Of a stretch of 64,000 nt of DNA, positions 11,814 to 21,608 are shown one piece after another. Each line of letters opens with the position of its first letter. The first letter of the stretch is position 1. The notes beneath the pieces are model-generated. The model made no database searches. It had not been told where the DNA came from and worked only from the letters and a program-made list of their open reading frames with translations. Origin of the DNA: Candidatus Aquabacterium excrementipullorum (lineage in GTDB: Bacteria > Pseudomonadota > Gammaproteobacteria > Burkholderiales > Burkholderiaceae_C); the NCBI GenBank assembly GCA_019112875.1, contig DXIO01000142.1:43463-107462 (forward strand), given 5' to 3'. A program made the translations under genes and the position numbers.

Positions 11814-12560
11814 ATGCTGCTGATTCCCGCGATTGACCTGAAAGACGGCAAATGCGTGCGCCTCAAACAAGGCGACATGAACGATTCCACCACCTTCGGC
11901 GAGGATCCGGCCGCGATGGCCCGACGATGGCTGGAGGCAGGCGCCCGGCGCCTGCACCTGGTGGACCTCAATGGCGCGTTCGCGGGCAAGCCGGTCAACG
12001 AGGCGGCCATCAAGGCCATCATCAAAGAGGTGGGCGACGAAATCCCCGTGCAGCTGGGCGGCGGCATCCGTGATCTGGACACCATCGAGCGCTACCTCGA
12101 TGACGGCCTGAGCTACGTCATCATTGGCACGGCCGCGGTCAAGAACCCCGGTTTCCTGAAGGATGCCTGCAGCGCCTTCGGCGGCCACATCCTGGTCGGC
12201 CTGGACGCCAAGGACGGCAAGGTGGCCACCGACGGCTGGAGCAAGCTCTCCGGCCACGAGGTGGTCGACCTGGCCAAGAAGTTCGAGGATTACGGCGTCG
12301 AAGGCATCATCTACACCGACATCGGCCGCGACGGCATGCTCACCGGCATCAACATCGACGCCACCGTGAAGCTGGCCCAGGCCCTGGCCGTGCCCGTGAT
12401 CGCCTCGGGCGGCCTGTCCAACATCCTGGACATCGAGAAGCTCTGCGCCGTCGAAGATGAAGGCGTCGAGGGCGTGATCTGCGGCCGCGCGATCTACAGC
12501 GGCGATCTGGATTTCGCCGCCGCGCAGACCCGCGCGGACGAGCTCAACGGCGAAGGCTGA
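11814..12560 (+). CDS. hisA: Phosphoribosylformimino-AICAR-phosphate isomerase (ProFAR isomerase)
   Basis: 248-residue beta/alpha-barrel isomerase. The catalytic Asp pair lies in [12 protein letters not shown] (Asp8) and in TDIGRDGML, with phosphate-binding glycines in LGGGIRDL and ASGGLSNI. Length is normal. It is the last gene of the first his segment and is followed by an intrinsic terminator, so hisF must use another transcript. Confidence 0.96.
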   Translation: MLLIPAIDLKDGKCVRLKQGDMNDSTTFGEDPAAMARRWLEAGARRLHLVDLNGAFAGKPVNEAAIKAIIKEVGDEIPVQLGGGIRDLDTIERYLDDGLSYVIIGTAAVKNPGFLKDACSAFGGHILVGLDAKDGKVATDGWSKLSGHEVVDLAKKFEDYGVEGIIYTDIGRDGMLTGINIDATVKLAQALAVPVIASGGLSNILDIEKLCAVEDEGVEGVICGRAIYSGDLDFAAAQTRADELNGEG

Positions 12561-12596
12561 GCCAAGCGGTTGCGCGGATCAGGCGCACCACCATGA

Positions 12597-12630
12597 AGCA
12601 GGGCGGCTCTCGGGCCGCCTTGCTGCTTTT
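12597..12630 (+). terminator. Intrinsic terminator after hisA
   Basis: GC-rich stem with core GGCGGC (12602-12607) and GCCGCC (12614-12619), extended by AGCA/TGCT pairing and one G-T wobble, followed by a run of T at 12627-12630. It ends the murA-hisA transcript before the converging binding-protein gene. Confidence 0.7.
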
Positions 12631-12654
12631 CGGGCCCTCTGATGCGGGGCCCTC

Positions 12655-13617
12655 TCAGGGATTGGACGCCAGCGTCTCGATCGACAGCCGCAGCTGCGTG
12701 CTCATCGGCAGGCCCAGCGTGATGCCGAGGAAGGGCAGCTTGCGCATGAACCACTGGCGGTACTGGCGTTCGATCTCGCCGTTGCGCGCCATCTCGTGGA
12801 AGGCATCGGCCACCACCGCGGCCATGGCCGGATCGCCCTTGCGGAACATGATGGCGTAGGGCTCGTAGGAGAGTCGATCGCCCACCAGCCGGTACAGCTC
12901 GCGCTGCGTGCCCGATTGCGCCGCGCGCACGTACAGCAGCACCTCGTCGGTGGCGAAGGCCTGCACCTGGCCGCGCGCCAGCAGCGAGAACGAGGCGTCG
13001 TGGTCAGACGAGGGCACTAGGGTGACCGGCACGCGGTGCTGGGCCGCCAGATCACGCAGGATCTGTTCGTTCGTGGTGCCGGCCGTGACCGACACCCGCT
13101 GCCCGGCCAGGTCGCGCAGCGACTGCACGGTCGAGTCGCGCGGCACCAGCAGCCGCGTGCCGGACACGAAGATCAAAGGCGAGAAGGCCACCCGCTGCTG
13201 GCGGTCGTGCGTGCTGGTGGTCGTGCCGCACTCCAGGTCCACCTGGCCCTGTTCCACGGCCGGGATGCGCGAGGCCGCCGTGAGCGGCACCCAGCGAATG
13301 CGCAGCGGCTTGTGCACTGCCTCGGCCATCGCGTGGGCGAGTGAGCGGCACAGCTCGATCGAGTAGCCGCGCGGCTCCGAGCCCGGCGCAGGCACGAAAG
13401 AGAAAGGCGGCAGGTCACCGCGGTAGCCGATCGCCACTTCGCCCTGGTTGTGAGCCTTGAGCAGGGTGCCCGTCAGCACCGTGGGGGCTGGCTGGGTCTC
13501 GGTGGGCACTTGGGCTTGGGCGGTGCCGGCCAGCAGCCATGCCGAGGCCGCGAGGATGTGGACGATGCCACCCGCCGTGCGCCGCAGCCCATGCCGCCCC
13601 CAAGCCCTTCCACGCAA
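12655..13617 (-). CDS. GltI-like amino-acid-binding periplasmic protein (orphan)
   Basis: About 320 residues with a signal peptide (RR near residues 11-12, a hydrophobic core, then GTAQAQ cleavage). The mature part follows E. coli GltI, the glutamate/aspartate-binding protein: VAIGYRGDLPPFSFV, DLECGTTTSTHDRQQRVAFS, FVSGTRLLV and VSVTAGTTNEQILRDL all have direct counterparts. No ABC permease or ATPase gene is adjacent; instead it lies 31 bp downstream of a glutamate-type symporter gene on the same strand. The start is uncertain: a TTG at 13617 leaves a plausible signal peptide, while the only in-frame ATG (13833) lies inside the symporter gene. Confidence 0.85.
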   Translation of the reverse strand: MRGRAWGRHGLRRTAGGIVHILAASAWLLAGTAQAQVPTETQPAPTVLTGTLLKAHNQGEVAIGYRGDLPPFSFVPAPGSEPRGYSIELCRSLAHAMAEAVHKPLRIRWVPLTAASRIPAVEQGQVDLECGTTTSTHDRQQRVAFSPLIFVSGTRLLVPRDSTVQSLRDLAGQRVSVTAGTTNEQILRDLAAQHRVPVTLVPSSDHDASFSLLARGQVQAFATDEVLLYVRAAQSGTQRELYRLVGDRLSYEPYAIMFRKGDPAMAAVVADAFHEMARNGEIERQYRQWFMRKLPFLGITLGLPMSTQLRLSIETLASNP

Positions 13618-13648
13618 GACCAGGCCATGGCGCGGCGCGCCAGGCTGT

Positions 13649-14962
13649 TCAGCCGTGGCGAGGGGGGGCGTGGGCGGGTTCCGGATCGGGTTCGGTGTCC
13701 AGGGTGTGGGCGCGTTCACGGGCTTCTTCCTCGGAGAGCAGTGCACCCTCCCATTTGGCCACAGCCGCCGCCGCGATGGAGTTGCCCACGGCGTTGGTGG
13801 CTGAACGGCCCATGTCCAGGAAGGTGTCCACACCCAGGATCAGCAGCAGCCCCGCCTCCGGGATGTTGAAGTGGGTCAGCGTGGCGGCGATCACCACCAG
13901 CGAGGCGCGAGGCACGCCCGCGATGCCCTTGGACGTCAGCATCAGCACCAGCAGCATCGTGATCTGGGTGGCCAACGGCAGGTGGATGCCGTAGGCCTGC
14001 GCGATGAACAGCGTCGCGAAAGTGCAGTAGATCATCGAGCCATCCAGGTTGAAGGAGTAGCCCAACGGCATCACGAAGCTGGAAATGCGCCGGCGCACGC
14101 CGAAGCGGTCCAGTGCGTCCAGCAGCTTGGGGTACGCCGCTTCGGAGCTGGCCGTGGCGAAGGACAGCAGGAAGGCTTCGCGGATGCCGCGCAGCAGCGT
14201 GACGATGCGCCGCCCCAGCACCGCCCAGCCCGCCAGCACCAGCAGCATCCACAGCAGGATCAACGCGACGTAGAACTGGCCCATGAACACCGCGAAGCGC
14301 AGCAGGATCTCCAGCCCGTTGACGGCCACCGTGGCCGCCATGGCCGCCAGCACCGCGAAGGGCGCGAAGCCCATGATGTAGCCGGTGATCTTGAGCATCA
14401 CGTGTGACAGCTCCTCGATGGACGTCGTCAGCGTGCGGGCCTTGTCGCCCAGGGCTGCCATCGCCACGCCGAAGAACATCGAGAACACCACGATCTGCAG
14501 GATCTCGTTGTTGGCCATGGCCTCGGCGAAGGATTTGGGCACCAGATGGCCCACGAAATCCTTCAGCGTGAACTTGGACGTGGCCAGGTTCACGGCGGCG
14601 TGCTCGTCGGGCAAGGGCAGGTTCAGGTGCGCGCCAGGCTGCATCAGGTTGGCCAGCACCATGCCCAGCAGCAGCGACACCAGCGAGGCGGTCATGAACC
14701 AGCCCAGCGCCTTGAGGAACACACGTCCCACCGAACTGGCATCGCCCATGTGCGCGATGCCCACCACCAGCGTCGAGAACACCAGCGGCGCGATGATCAT
14801 CTTGATCAGCCGCAGGAAGATGTCCGACACGATCGAGAAGTAGCCCGCGATCTGGCTGGCCGTGGCCTTGTCCGGCGCCTGGGCGAACACCGCCCAGCCC
14901 ACCAGGATGCCGATGACCATGGCGATGAGGATGCGGGCCGTCGGCGGCAGTTTGCGGATCAT
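13649..14962 (-). CDS. Dicarboxylate/amino acid:cation symporter (DAACS, GltP-like)
   Basis: 437-residue transporter of the glutamate/dicarboxylate symporter family with about eight membrane helices and two re-entrant hairpins. Family motifs: SSEAAYP (hairpin 1), [10 protein letters not shown], and hairpin 2/TM8 [12 protein letters not shown]. Asp383, Arg386 and Asn390 align with GltPh Asp394, Arg397 and Asn401, which favours acidic amino acids over C4-dicarboxylates. The sodium ligand Asp405 is Asn394 here, as would fit proton coupling. It sits between hisA and hisF on the opposite strand with the GltI-like gene just downstream. Confidence 0.92.
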   Translation of the reverse strand: MIRKLPPTARILIAMVIGILVGWAVFAQAPDKATASQIAGYFSIVSDIFLRLIKMIIAPLVFSTLVVGIAHMGDASSVGRVFLKALGWFMTASLVSLLLGMVLANLMQPGAHLNLPLPDEHAAVNLATSKFTLKDFVGHLVPKSFAEAMANNEILQIVVFSMFFGVAMAALGDKARTLTTSIEELSHVMLKITGYIMGFAPFAVLAAMAATVAVNGLEILLRFAVFMGQFYVALILLWMLLVLAGWAVLGRRIVTLLRGIREAFLLSFATASSEAAYPKLLDALDRFGVRRRISSFVMPLGYSFNLDGSMIYCTFATLFIAQAYGIHLPLATQITMLLVLMLTSKGIAGVPRASLVVIAATLTHFNIPEAGLLLILGVDTFLDMGRSATNAVGNSIAAAAVAKWEGALLSEEEARERAHTLDTEPDPEPAHAPPRHG

Positions 14963-15071
14963 GGAAGCTCCTTGTGGCGTGGATGCGGCGAGCGCGCCTG
15001 CGACTCCCTACAATGGCGATTACACCAAACGGTGTTCCCTGTTCATCCCTCGACCCTGTTGCCGTTTTCTC

Positions 15072-15851
15072 ATGCTCGCCAAACGAATCATTCCTTGTCT
15101 CGACGTCACGGGCGGCCGTGTGGTCAAAGGGGTCAACTTCGTCGAACTGCGCGATGCCGGTGACCCGATCGAGATCGCCGCTCGCTACAACGAGCAAGGC
15201 GCCGACGAACTCACCTTCCTGGACATCACCGCCACCAGCGATGGGCGTGACCTGATTCTGCCCATCATCGAGGCCGTCGCCTCCCAGGTGTTCATCCCCT
15301 TGACGGTGGGCGGCGGCGTGCGCGTGGTCGAGGACGTGCGCCGCCTGCTCAACGCCGGTGCCGACAAGGTCAGCTTCAACTCGGCGGCCGTGGCCAACCC
15401 GCAGGTGATCCGCGATGCCTCCGACAAGTACGGCTCGCAGTGCATCGTGGTGGCCATCGACGCCAAGCGCCGCCAGGGCGATGACCTGGCCGCGCGCGGC
15501 CCGGGCTGGGACGTCTACACGCACGGCGGCCGCAAGAACGTGGGCCTGGACGTGGTGGCCTGGGCCACGCAGATGGCTCAATACGGTGCCGGCGAGATCC
15601 TGCTGACCAGCATGGACAAGGACGGCACCAAGTCGGGCTTCGATCTGGCCCTCACGCGCGCCGTGAGCGACGCCGTGAGCGTGCCCGTGATCGCCTCGGG
15701 CGGCGTGGGCAACCTCGATGACCTGGCCAATGGCGTGCAGCAGGGCGGGGCCGACGCGGTGCTGGCCGCCAGCATCTTCCACTACGGCGAGTACACCGTC
15801 GGCCAGGCCAAGGCGCTGATGGCCCAGCGCGGCATCCCGGTGCGGATCTGA
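15072..15851 (+). CDS. hisF: Imidazole glycerol phosphate synthase, cyclase subunit
   Basis: 259-residue beta/alpha-barrel cyclase that joins with HisH. The catalytic Asp11 is in [15 protein letters not shown]; the second Asp lies in [15 protein letters not shown], and phosphate loops are [10 protein letters not shown] and [10 protein letters not shown]. The ATG at 15072 gives the standard [12 protein letters not shown] start. It is divergent from the symporter gene; the roughly 110-bp intergenic region has a TACAAT hexamer (15009-15014) and a short inverted repeat ACACC-N4-GGTGT (15022-15035). It is followed by its own terminator. Confidence 0.97.
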   Translation: MLAKRIIPCLDVTGGRVVKGVNFVELRDAGDPIEIAARYNEQGADELTFLDITATSDGRDLILPIIEAVASQVFIPLTVGGGVRVVEDVRRLLNAGADKVSFNSAAVANPQVIRDASDKYGSQCIVVAIDAKRRQGDDLAARGPGWDVYTHGGRKNVGLDVVAWATQMAQYGAGEILLTSMDKDGTKSGFDLALTRAVSDAVSVPVIASGGVGNLDDLANGVQQGGADAVLAASIFHYGEYTVGQAKALMAQRGIPVRI

Positions 15852-15881
15852 GCGAAGCACCACGATCAAGCTGATCACACA

Positions 15882-15906
15882 AAAGGGCCGCTGCATGCGG
15901 CCCTTT
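15882..15906 (+). terminator. Terminator after hisF
   Basis: Perfect 10-bp stem AAAGGGCCGC (15882-15891) and GCGGCCCTTT (15897-15906) with a 5-nt loop. Since hisI and hisE are not downstream, hisF ends as a single-gene transcript here. Confidence 0.75.
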
Positions 15907-15951
15907 GCACTTCTTCACCGTTGCGGTGCATGGCCCGTGTTCTGCCACAGA

Positions 15952-15973
15952 TCACGTCTCTGAACAGACGTGA
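15952..15973. promoter_or_regulatory. Inverted repeat upstream of the CBS gene
   Basis: Perfect 8-bp arms TCACGTCT (15952-15959) and AGACGTGA (15966-15973) with a 6-nt spacer, about 175 bp before the CBS-domain gene. The size and symmetry suit a dimeric regulator site or a small hairpin. The rest of 15907-16147 shows no gene. Confidence 0.4.
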
Positions 15974-16147
15974 ATGGCATCACATCAAGGGCCCTAAGGC
16001 CATGCGAACCTGTCAACCTGAACGGCCACTTCGGCGTAATGTAGAGGCGAGGCCATGGACAACATCCGCCGCGCCCAGCCACCCCGGAAGCATCGGGTCA
16101 TGACGGGCCACCAGCGGACGCTCCATCCGATGGAAAGGAGTCCTCTC

Positions 16148-16744
16148 ATGTCTGACGCACAACAACAAGCACAACGCTTCCGCTCCGTGCCCCTGTCGTC
16201 GCTGACCCAAGCGCCCAGCCTGCCTCAGCTCAAGCGCACCGCGCGCCCTGACGACCGCGCCATTGCCCTGCTCACCGACCTGCGCTTCAGCCCCCTGGTG
16301 GTCGCCAGCCACCGCGATGGCCTGGACCAGACCCTGCACGTGATGCTGCGTGCCGGTGTGCGCATGGCTTTCGTGTCGGGCGCCAATGGCGAACTGGTCG
16401 GCATGGTCACGGCCGACACCTTGATGGGGGAACGACCGGTGCTGCGCGCACTGACGCACAACGTCCAGCGCGACGAGCTGTCGCTGGCCGACGTGATGAC
16501 GCCGCTGACCCATTGGGAAGTGGCGGACATGCAGGACGTGCGCCACGCCCGTGTGGGTGACATCGTCGCCACCCTGCGCGAGAACGGCCTGCGCTACCTC
16601 CTGATCACCGAAGTGAGCGACGGCAAGACCTCGCTGCGTGGGCTGTTCTCGGCCAAGCGCCTGGAAGCGGCTTTGGGGCAGCCCATCGACGCCGACCTGC
16701 ACGCCCACAGCTTCGCCGAGCTCGAATCGGTGCTGGCGCGCTGA
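16148..16744 (+). CDS. CBS-domain-pair protein
   Basis: 198 residues. A first CBS motif spans about 50-110 (SPLVVASHRDGLDQTLHVML, then FVSGANGELVGMVT) and a second about 115-185 (VMTPLTHWEVADMQDVRHA, then LLITEVSDG and LRGLFSAKRL). CBS pairs bind adenosyl ligands and act as sensors; no effector domain is fused. The ATG at 16148 is supported by AAAGGAG at 16134-16140, spaced 7 nt. An upstream in-frame ATG at 16055 lacks such a site. Function in the cell unknown. Confidence 0.85.
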   Translation: MSDAQQQAQRFRSVPLSSLTQAPSLPQLKRTARPDDRAIALLTDLRFSPLVVASHRDGLDQTLHVMLRAGVRMAFVSGANGELVGMVTADTLMGERPVLRALTHNVQRDELSLADVMTPLTHWEVADMQDVRHARVGDIVATLRENGLRYLLITEVSDGKTSLRGLFSAKRLEAALGQPIDADLHAHSFAELESVLAR

Positions 16745-16758
16745 GCGAGCCGGATGAC

Positions 16759-16778
16759 AGCCCCGCTCAGGCGGGGTT
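16759..16778. terminator. Hairpin at the CBS/Nif3 convergent junction
   Basis: CCCCGC (16761-16766) pairs with GCGGGG (16771-16776) around a TCAG loop; an outer A-T pair and a G-T wobble extend the stem. It includes the stop codon of the converging Nif3 gene. There is no clear T-run on either side, so terminator activity is uncertain. Confidence 0.35.
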
Positions 16779-17531
16779 GTCGATGTCGATGAAGGCGTGC
16801 GCCACGCCGAAGCGTTCGTACACGGCCTGGCCCAGCGCCTGCACGCCGTAGCGCTCGCTGGCGTGATGCCCGCAGGCCATGAAGGCCACGCCCATCTCGC
16901 GCGCGTAATGGGCCTGCGGCTCTGAGATCTCGCCCGTCAGGTACACATCGGCCCCAGCCGCGATGGCCTGCTCGAAGTAGCCCTGGGCCCCGCCGCTGCA
17001 CCAGGCGATGCGCTTGAGCGGCCGGCCATCACCATTGACCACCGTGGGCGTGCGGCCCATGGCCAGTGACACGCGGTCGGTCAGGCCTTCCAGGCTCAGG
17101 CCCTCCGGCGGCGCGGCGCCAATGTAGCCGAGGTCCTGTTCGCCGAAACGCCCGTCGGCCACGAGGCCCAGGCGCTGCCCCCACTGCGCGTTGTTGCCCA
17201 GGCTGGCATGCGCGTCCAGCGGCAGGTGGTAAGCCAGCAGGTTGATGTCGTTGCGCAGCAGCGTGTTCAGGCGTTGGCGCATCCAGCCCGTCACGCGCCC
17301 ATCCTGCCCACGCCAAAACAGGCCGTGGTGCACCAGGATCGCGTCGGCCCCGGCCGCCACGGCGGCTTCGATCAGGGCCAGGCTCGCCGTCACGCCCGTG
17401 ACGAGCTTGCGAATCTGCGGCTTGCCCTCCACTTGCAGACCGTTCGGCCCATAATCGCGGAATCGCCCGCTCTCGAGCAACTGGTCGAGATGGGCGGTCA
17501 ATGCTTCGCGTTCGATCACGTCGGTGGTCAT
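16767..17531 (-). CDS. Nif3-like dinuclear metal centre protein
   Basis: 254-residue member of the Nif3/YbgI family (hexameric toroid with a dinuclear metal site; a GTP cyclohydrolase I type 2-like fold). Metal-ligand His motifs are visible in LVHHGLFW, AYHLPLDAH and CGHHASERYG. The ATG at 17531 is preceded by GAAGGAAAG and preferred over an upstream TTG at 17546. It is divergent from the DegS-like gene with only 14 bp between the starts, so any promoters must overlap coding sequence. The cellular role of the family is unsettled. Confidence 0.9.
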   Translation of the reverse strand: MTTDVIEREALTAHLDQLLESGRFRDYGPNGLQVEGKPQIRKLVTGVTASLALIEAAVAAGADAILVHHGLFWRGQDGRVTGWMRQRLNTLLRNDINLLAYHLPLDAHASLGNNAQWGQRLGLVADGRFGEQDLGYIGAAPPEGLSLEGLTDRVSLAMGRTPTVVNGDGRPLKRIAWCSGGAQGYFEQAIAAGADVYLTGEISEPQAHYAREMGVAFMACGHHASERYGVQALGQAVYERFGVAHAFIDIDNPA

Positions 17532-17545
17532 TCGGCTTTCCTTCA

Positions 17546-18754
<1,209 letters not shown>

Positions 18755-18809
18755 TTGCGCTGGCTGACGGCAGTCGGCATGTTTGGCTGCTGTCGTCGGT
18801 TCTGGCGTT

Positions 18810-18948
18810 CTTTCGTGGCAGCGCGGGGCGCGGGATGCGGGGGCAGCCCGCCGGGGCCTGCGTTGTCGGTCCCGCCGAAGTCGGGACCACCCCAATGAAG
18901 CCCGGACGCAGGTTGGCTCAGCCCCCGCGCCGCGCTGCCCCGACAAAG
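18810..18948. repeat. Large multi-tier inverted repeat (structured intergenic element)
   Basis: Nested complementary arms fold the spacer between the DegS-like gene and tatC into one long cruciform/hairpin: CTTT (18810-18813) with AAAG (18945-18948); GGCAGCGCGG (18817-18826) with CCGCGCTGCC (18930-18939); GCGGGGGC (18837-18844) with GCCCCCGC (18921-18928); CCTGCGT (18857-18863) with ACGCAGG (18906-18912); and a terminal hairpin GGTCCCG (18868-18874) with CGGGACC (18882-18888). It could be a repeated extragenic palindrome or MITE-like remnant, a structured RNA, or a strong barrier between converging genes. Confidence 0.7.
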
Positions 18949-18970
18949 CGCTTCCAAAAAGCCCAGACAA

Positions 18971-18998
18971 AGAAAACGCGCCCCAAAAGAGGCGCGGT
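18971..18998 (-). terminator. Possible terminator of the hisI-hisE-tatABC transcript
   Basis: Stem CGCGCC (18977-18982) with GGCGCG (18991-18996) around an A-rich loop. On the minus strand it is followed by TTTTCTTTG, which is the U-rich tail expected after tatC. Confidence 0.55.
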
Positions 18999-19024
18999 GT
19001 CAAAACGCAAGCGCAAGAGCGGCA

Positions 19025-19873
19025 TCAAGACCCGGAGGCCGACGACGCATCCTTCGCCTCATCGTTGTCCTTTCTGGACTTCTCCGCGAACTGCGCCGCC
19101 CAGATCCCCACCTCATAGAGGATGCACATCGGAATGGCCAGCGCCAGCTGCGACACCACGTCCGGCGGCGTCACCACCGCGGCGATCACGAAGGCCACCA
19201 CCACGAAATAGCCACGCCATTCCTTCAGCTTGGCCACCGGCACGATGCCCATGCGCGACAGGATCACCACCACCACCGGCACCTCGAAGGCCGCGCCGAA
19301 CGCCAGGAACATGTTGATCACGAAGCCCAGGTAGGCCTCGATGTCCGGTGCCGCCGTGATGCTCTTGGGCGCGAACTGCTGGATGAAGTGGAAGACCTTG
19401 CCGAAGACGAAGAAGTAGCAGAAGGCCACGCCCATGAAGAACAGCAGCGTGCTCGACACGATCAGCGGCAGCACCAGCTGCTTCTCGTTGGCGTACAGCC
19501 CTGGTGCGACGAAGGCCCAGATCTGATAAAGCACCACCGGCAGCGCCAGCATGAAGGCGGCCAGCATCGTGATCTTGATCGGCACCATGAAGGGCGAGAT
19601 CACGCTGGTGGCGATCAGCGTGGCGCCCTTGGGCAGGTTCTGTACCAGCGGCTGGGCGAGCAGGTCATACAGGCCCGAAGGGCCGGGGTACAGCGCCAGC
19701 ACGATGAAGCAGATGCCAATGGCGAACACCGCCCGGATCAGCCGGTCGCGCAACTCGATCAGATGGGTGACGAAGGGCTGCTCGGTGCCCTCCATCTCGT
19801 TGGGTTGGGGGTCTTGGCTCACGGGGCCTCTGTCGGGCAGGAATGGGGGGGGCATCGACACGCGGTCTGACAT
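19025..19873 (-). CDS. tatC: Sec-independent protein translocase subunit TatC
   Basis: 282-residue polytopic membrane protein, receptor for twin-arginine signal peptides. Six membrane segments; conserved N-terminal HLIELRDRLIRAV, the FMVPIK region, and a long helix with FEVPVVVVILSRMGIV. The start is chosen at MSDRVS (19873), with GATGAGG 8 nt upstream. An ATG at 19897 overlaps the tatB stop (TGATG) and would add eight residues; translational coupling there is equally possible. Last gene of the minus-strand hisI-hisE-tatABC run. Confidence 0.95.
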   Translation of the reverse strand: MSDRVSMPPPFLPDRGPVSQDPQPNEMEGTEQPFVTHLIELRDRLIRAVFAIGICFIVLALYPGPSGLYDLLAQPLVQNLPKGATLIATSVISPFMVPIKITMLAAFMLALPVVLYQIWAFVAPGLYANEKQLVLPLIVSSTLLFFMGVAFCYFFVFGKVFHFIQQFAPKSITAAPDIEAYLGFVINMFLAFGAAFEVPVVVVILSRMGIVPVAKLKEWRGYFVVVAFVIAAVVTPPDVVSQLALAIPMCILYEVGIWAAQFAEKSRKDNDEAKDASSASGS

Positions 19874-19896
19874 CAACGTGGCCTCATCAGCCCGCA

Positions 19897-20382
19897 TCAG
19901 CGCGGGCCGACGCCGGGCGGGCGGAACCTCGCCACGCGCGCCGCGCCCGACTGCACATGCCGGCGCACGCCGTTGTGCTGCTTGTACCACATGGGCACGG
20001 CGGCCTTTTTCAGGCGCCAGTTCTTGCGCGCCGGCGTGTACACATGGCTGTAGGACGGCGTGTAATGTGTCGGCGAGCGCAGGTCGTCGCTCGGGCGTTC
20101 GCCCTCGTGGAAGCCGTCGCTCGCCTGCCGCACCTCGTCCAGGTTCTGGTAGACGGCGGTCTCGACGTCCGAGGCGGCGGTCTCCAGGCCGGTCTTCATC
20201 TTCTTGAGCTCTTCGAGCTCGATGGAGCGGTTGACCTCGGCCTGCACCTGCGAGACGTAACGCTGGGCCTTGCCCAGCAGCACACCGACGGTGCGGGCCA
20301 CCTTGGGCAGCCGTTCGGGCCCGATCACGATCAGCGCGACCGCGCCGATCAGGGCGAGTTTGTCTATGCCAAAGTCGATCAC
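19897..20382 (-). CDS. tatB: Sec-independent protein translocase subunit TatB
   Basis: 161 residues: an N-terminal membrane helix (MIDFGIDKLALIGAVALIVI), the GPERLPKVARTVG hinge, and an amphipathic helix rich in charged residues, followed by a variable basic C-terminus. TatB forms the substrate-binding complex with TatC. The Glu in the GPERLP motif and the length separate it from TatA. It lies 38 bp after tatA. Confidence 0.94.
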   Translation of the reverse strand: MIDFGIDKLALIGAVALIVIGPERLPKVARTVGVLLGKAQRYVSQVQAEVNRSIELEELKKMKTGLETAASDVETAVYQNLDEVRQASDGFHEGERPSDDLRSPTHYTPSYSHVYTPARKNWRLKKAAVPMWYKQHNGVRRHVQSGAARVARFRPPGVGPR

Positions 20383-20420
20383 GTGGCGGCGGGGCCTTGT
20401 TCAGGCCCGGTAAGGGGTGG

Positions 20421-20654
20421 TCAGGACTTTGTCTTGGCTTCGACGTCCACCGTGTTGGCGTCGGTCTTGGCGGTGTTGGTCACCTGTTGCGCAGGTGCTT
20501 CCGGCGCAGCAGCGCCACCGTCCTTCACGCCATCCTTGAAGCCCTTGACCGCGGCGCCCAGGTCGGTGCCCACGTTCTTCAGCTTCTTGGTGCCGAACAC
20601 CATCACCACGATCACCAGCACGATCAGCCAGTGCCAAATGCTCAACGATCCCAT
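20421..20654 (-). CDS. tatA: Sec-independent protein translocase subunit TatA
   Basis: 77-residue pore-forming subunit: one N-terminal membrane helix ([15 protein letters not shown]), then the typical [20 protein letters not shown] amphipathic helix and an acidic/Ala-rich tail. A GAGGAG Shine-Dalgarno precedes the ATG. It follows hisE by 84 bp; the HIT-family gene often found between hisE and tatA in relatives is absent here. Confidence 0.95.
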   Translation of the reverse strand: MGSLSIWHWLIVLVIVVMVFGTKKLKNVGTDLGAAVKGFKDGVKDGGAAAPEAPAQQVTNTAKTDANTVDVEAKTKS

Positions 20655-20738
20655 CGTCTGCTCCTCAACGGTCTTGTGACCTTACCACTACGAAAACAGT
20701 GTCTTGCGAATTGCGTGCCAACTTGGTGCATCCGGCGT

Positions 20739-21110
20739 TCAGCCCGGCGTGCGGCGCGCGAATTCTTCCAGGCCCGACAGGCCCTCGCGCCGCGCCAATT
20801 CCTGCACGACGTCTTGCGGGCCCAGGCCCAGGTGAACCATGGCCACCATCGAATGAAACCACAGATCGGCCAATTCGCCCACCAAGGCCTTGCGTGCGTC
20901 TTCATCGCCGGGGGTGGCCGCCAGATCCTTGGCCGCCAGCACCATTTCGGTGGCCTCTTCACCCACCTTCTTGAGCATGGTGTCCGTGCCCTTGTGGAAC
21001 AGGCGCGCCACGTAGCTCTTGTCCGGATCGCCCCCCTTGCGGGATTCGATGACCTCAGCCACGCGCTGCAGCACGTCCAGGGTGGGGATGGGGGTGGCGG
21101 GATTGCTCAT
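20739..21110 (-). CDS. hisE: Phosphoribosyl-ATP diphosphatase
   Basis: 123-residue all-helical pyrophosphohydrolase for step 2 of histidine synthesis. The MazG-like metal motif is clear: [14 protein letters not shown] with later DLWFHSMV. The start [14 protein letters not shown] is chosen over upstream in-frame codons because it matches family length. It follows hisI by 47 bp on the minus strand, away from the rest of the his genes. Confidence 0.95.
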   Translation of the reverse strand: MSNPATPIPTLDVLQRVAEVIESRKGGDPDKSYVARLFHKGTDTMLKKVGEEATEMVLAAKDLAATPGDEDARKALVGELADLWFHSMVAMVHLGLGPQDVVQELARREGLSGLEEFARRTPG

Positions 21111-21157
21111 GGTGAAACGGCGAACGCACGCGGAGCGCCTTGCAGCGCCCGATGGCT

Positions 21158-21547
21158 TTATTTGTAGATGCTTTCCGGGTCTTTCAAGACCGGCTCGGCG
21201 GTGACCCAGCGGCCATTGTCGTGGCGTTGGAAGAAACAACTGTGACGGCCCGTGTGGCAGGCGATGCCGGGTTCATGGCCCAGTTGCTCCACCTTGATCA
21301 GCACAACGTCGTTGTCACAGTCCAGGCGAATGTCGTGCACCTTCTGGGTGTGGCCAGATTCTTCGCCCTTGTGCCACAGGCGCTTGCGCGAGCGGCTCCA
21401 GTACACGGCTTCGCCCAGCTCGGCGGTGCGGGCCAGGGCGTCGCGGTTCATCCAGGCGAACATCAGCACGTCGCCTGTGCCCACCTCCTGGGCAATCACG
21501 GGCACGAGGCCCTGGTCGTCCCAGCGAATGTCATCTAACCAGTTCAT
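21158..21547 (-). CDS. hisI: Phosphoribosyl-AMP cyclohydrolase
   Basis: 129-residue zinc enzyme opening the adenine ring of phosphoribosyl-AMP (step 3). Zinc and magnesium ligands appear in DIRLDCDND and [25 protein letters not shown] and [14 protein letters not shown] are the family's substrate motifs. It is not fused to HisE. First gene of the minus-strand hisI-hisE-tatABC unit, divergent from pdxA with 61 bp between. Confidence 0.96.
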   Translation of the reverse strand: MNWLDDIRWDDQGLVPVIAQEVGTGDVLMFAWMNRDALARTAELGEAVYWSRSRKRLWHKGEESGHTQKVHDIRLDCDNDVVLIKVEQLGHEPGIACHTGRHSCFFQRHDNGRWVTAEPVLKDPESIYK

Positions 21548-21608
21548 AGCCGGTCAGTGTACGCCGGGGCCTGGGCGCGCCGCGGCTCAAGCAGTCAAAA
21601 TCGGGGGC

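Noticed and set aside
13649..14962. Naming the symporter dctA (C4-dicarboxylate)
   Set aside because: The Asp aligned with GltPh Asp394, which contacts the amino group, is present, and the neighbour is a GltI-like protein; an acidic amino acid carrier is more likely.
13716..15896. A 726-codon open frame on the minus strand across hisF and the symporter gene
   Set aside because: It is out of frame with the symporter and antisense to hisF; low-complexity composition and no recognisable domain.
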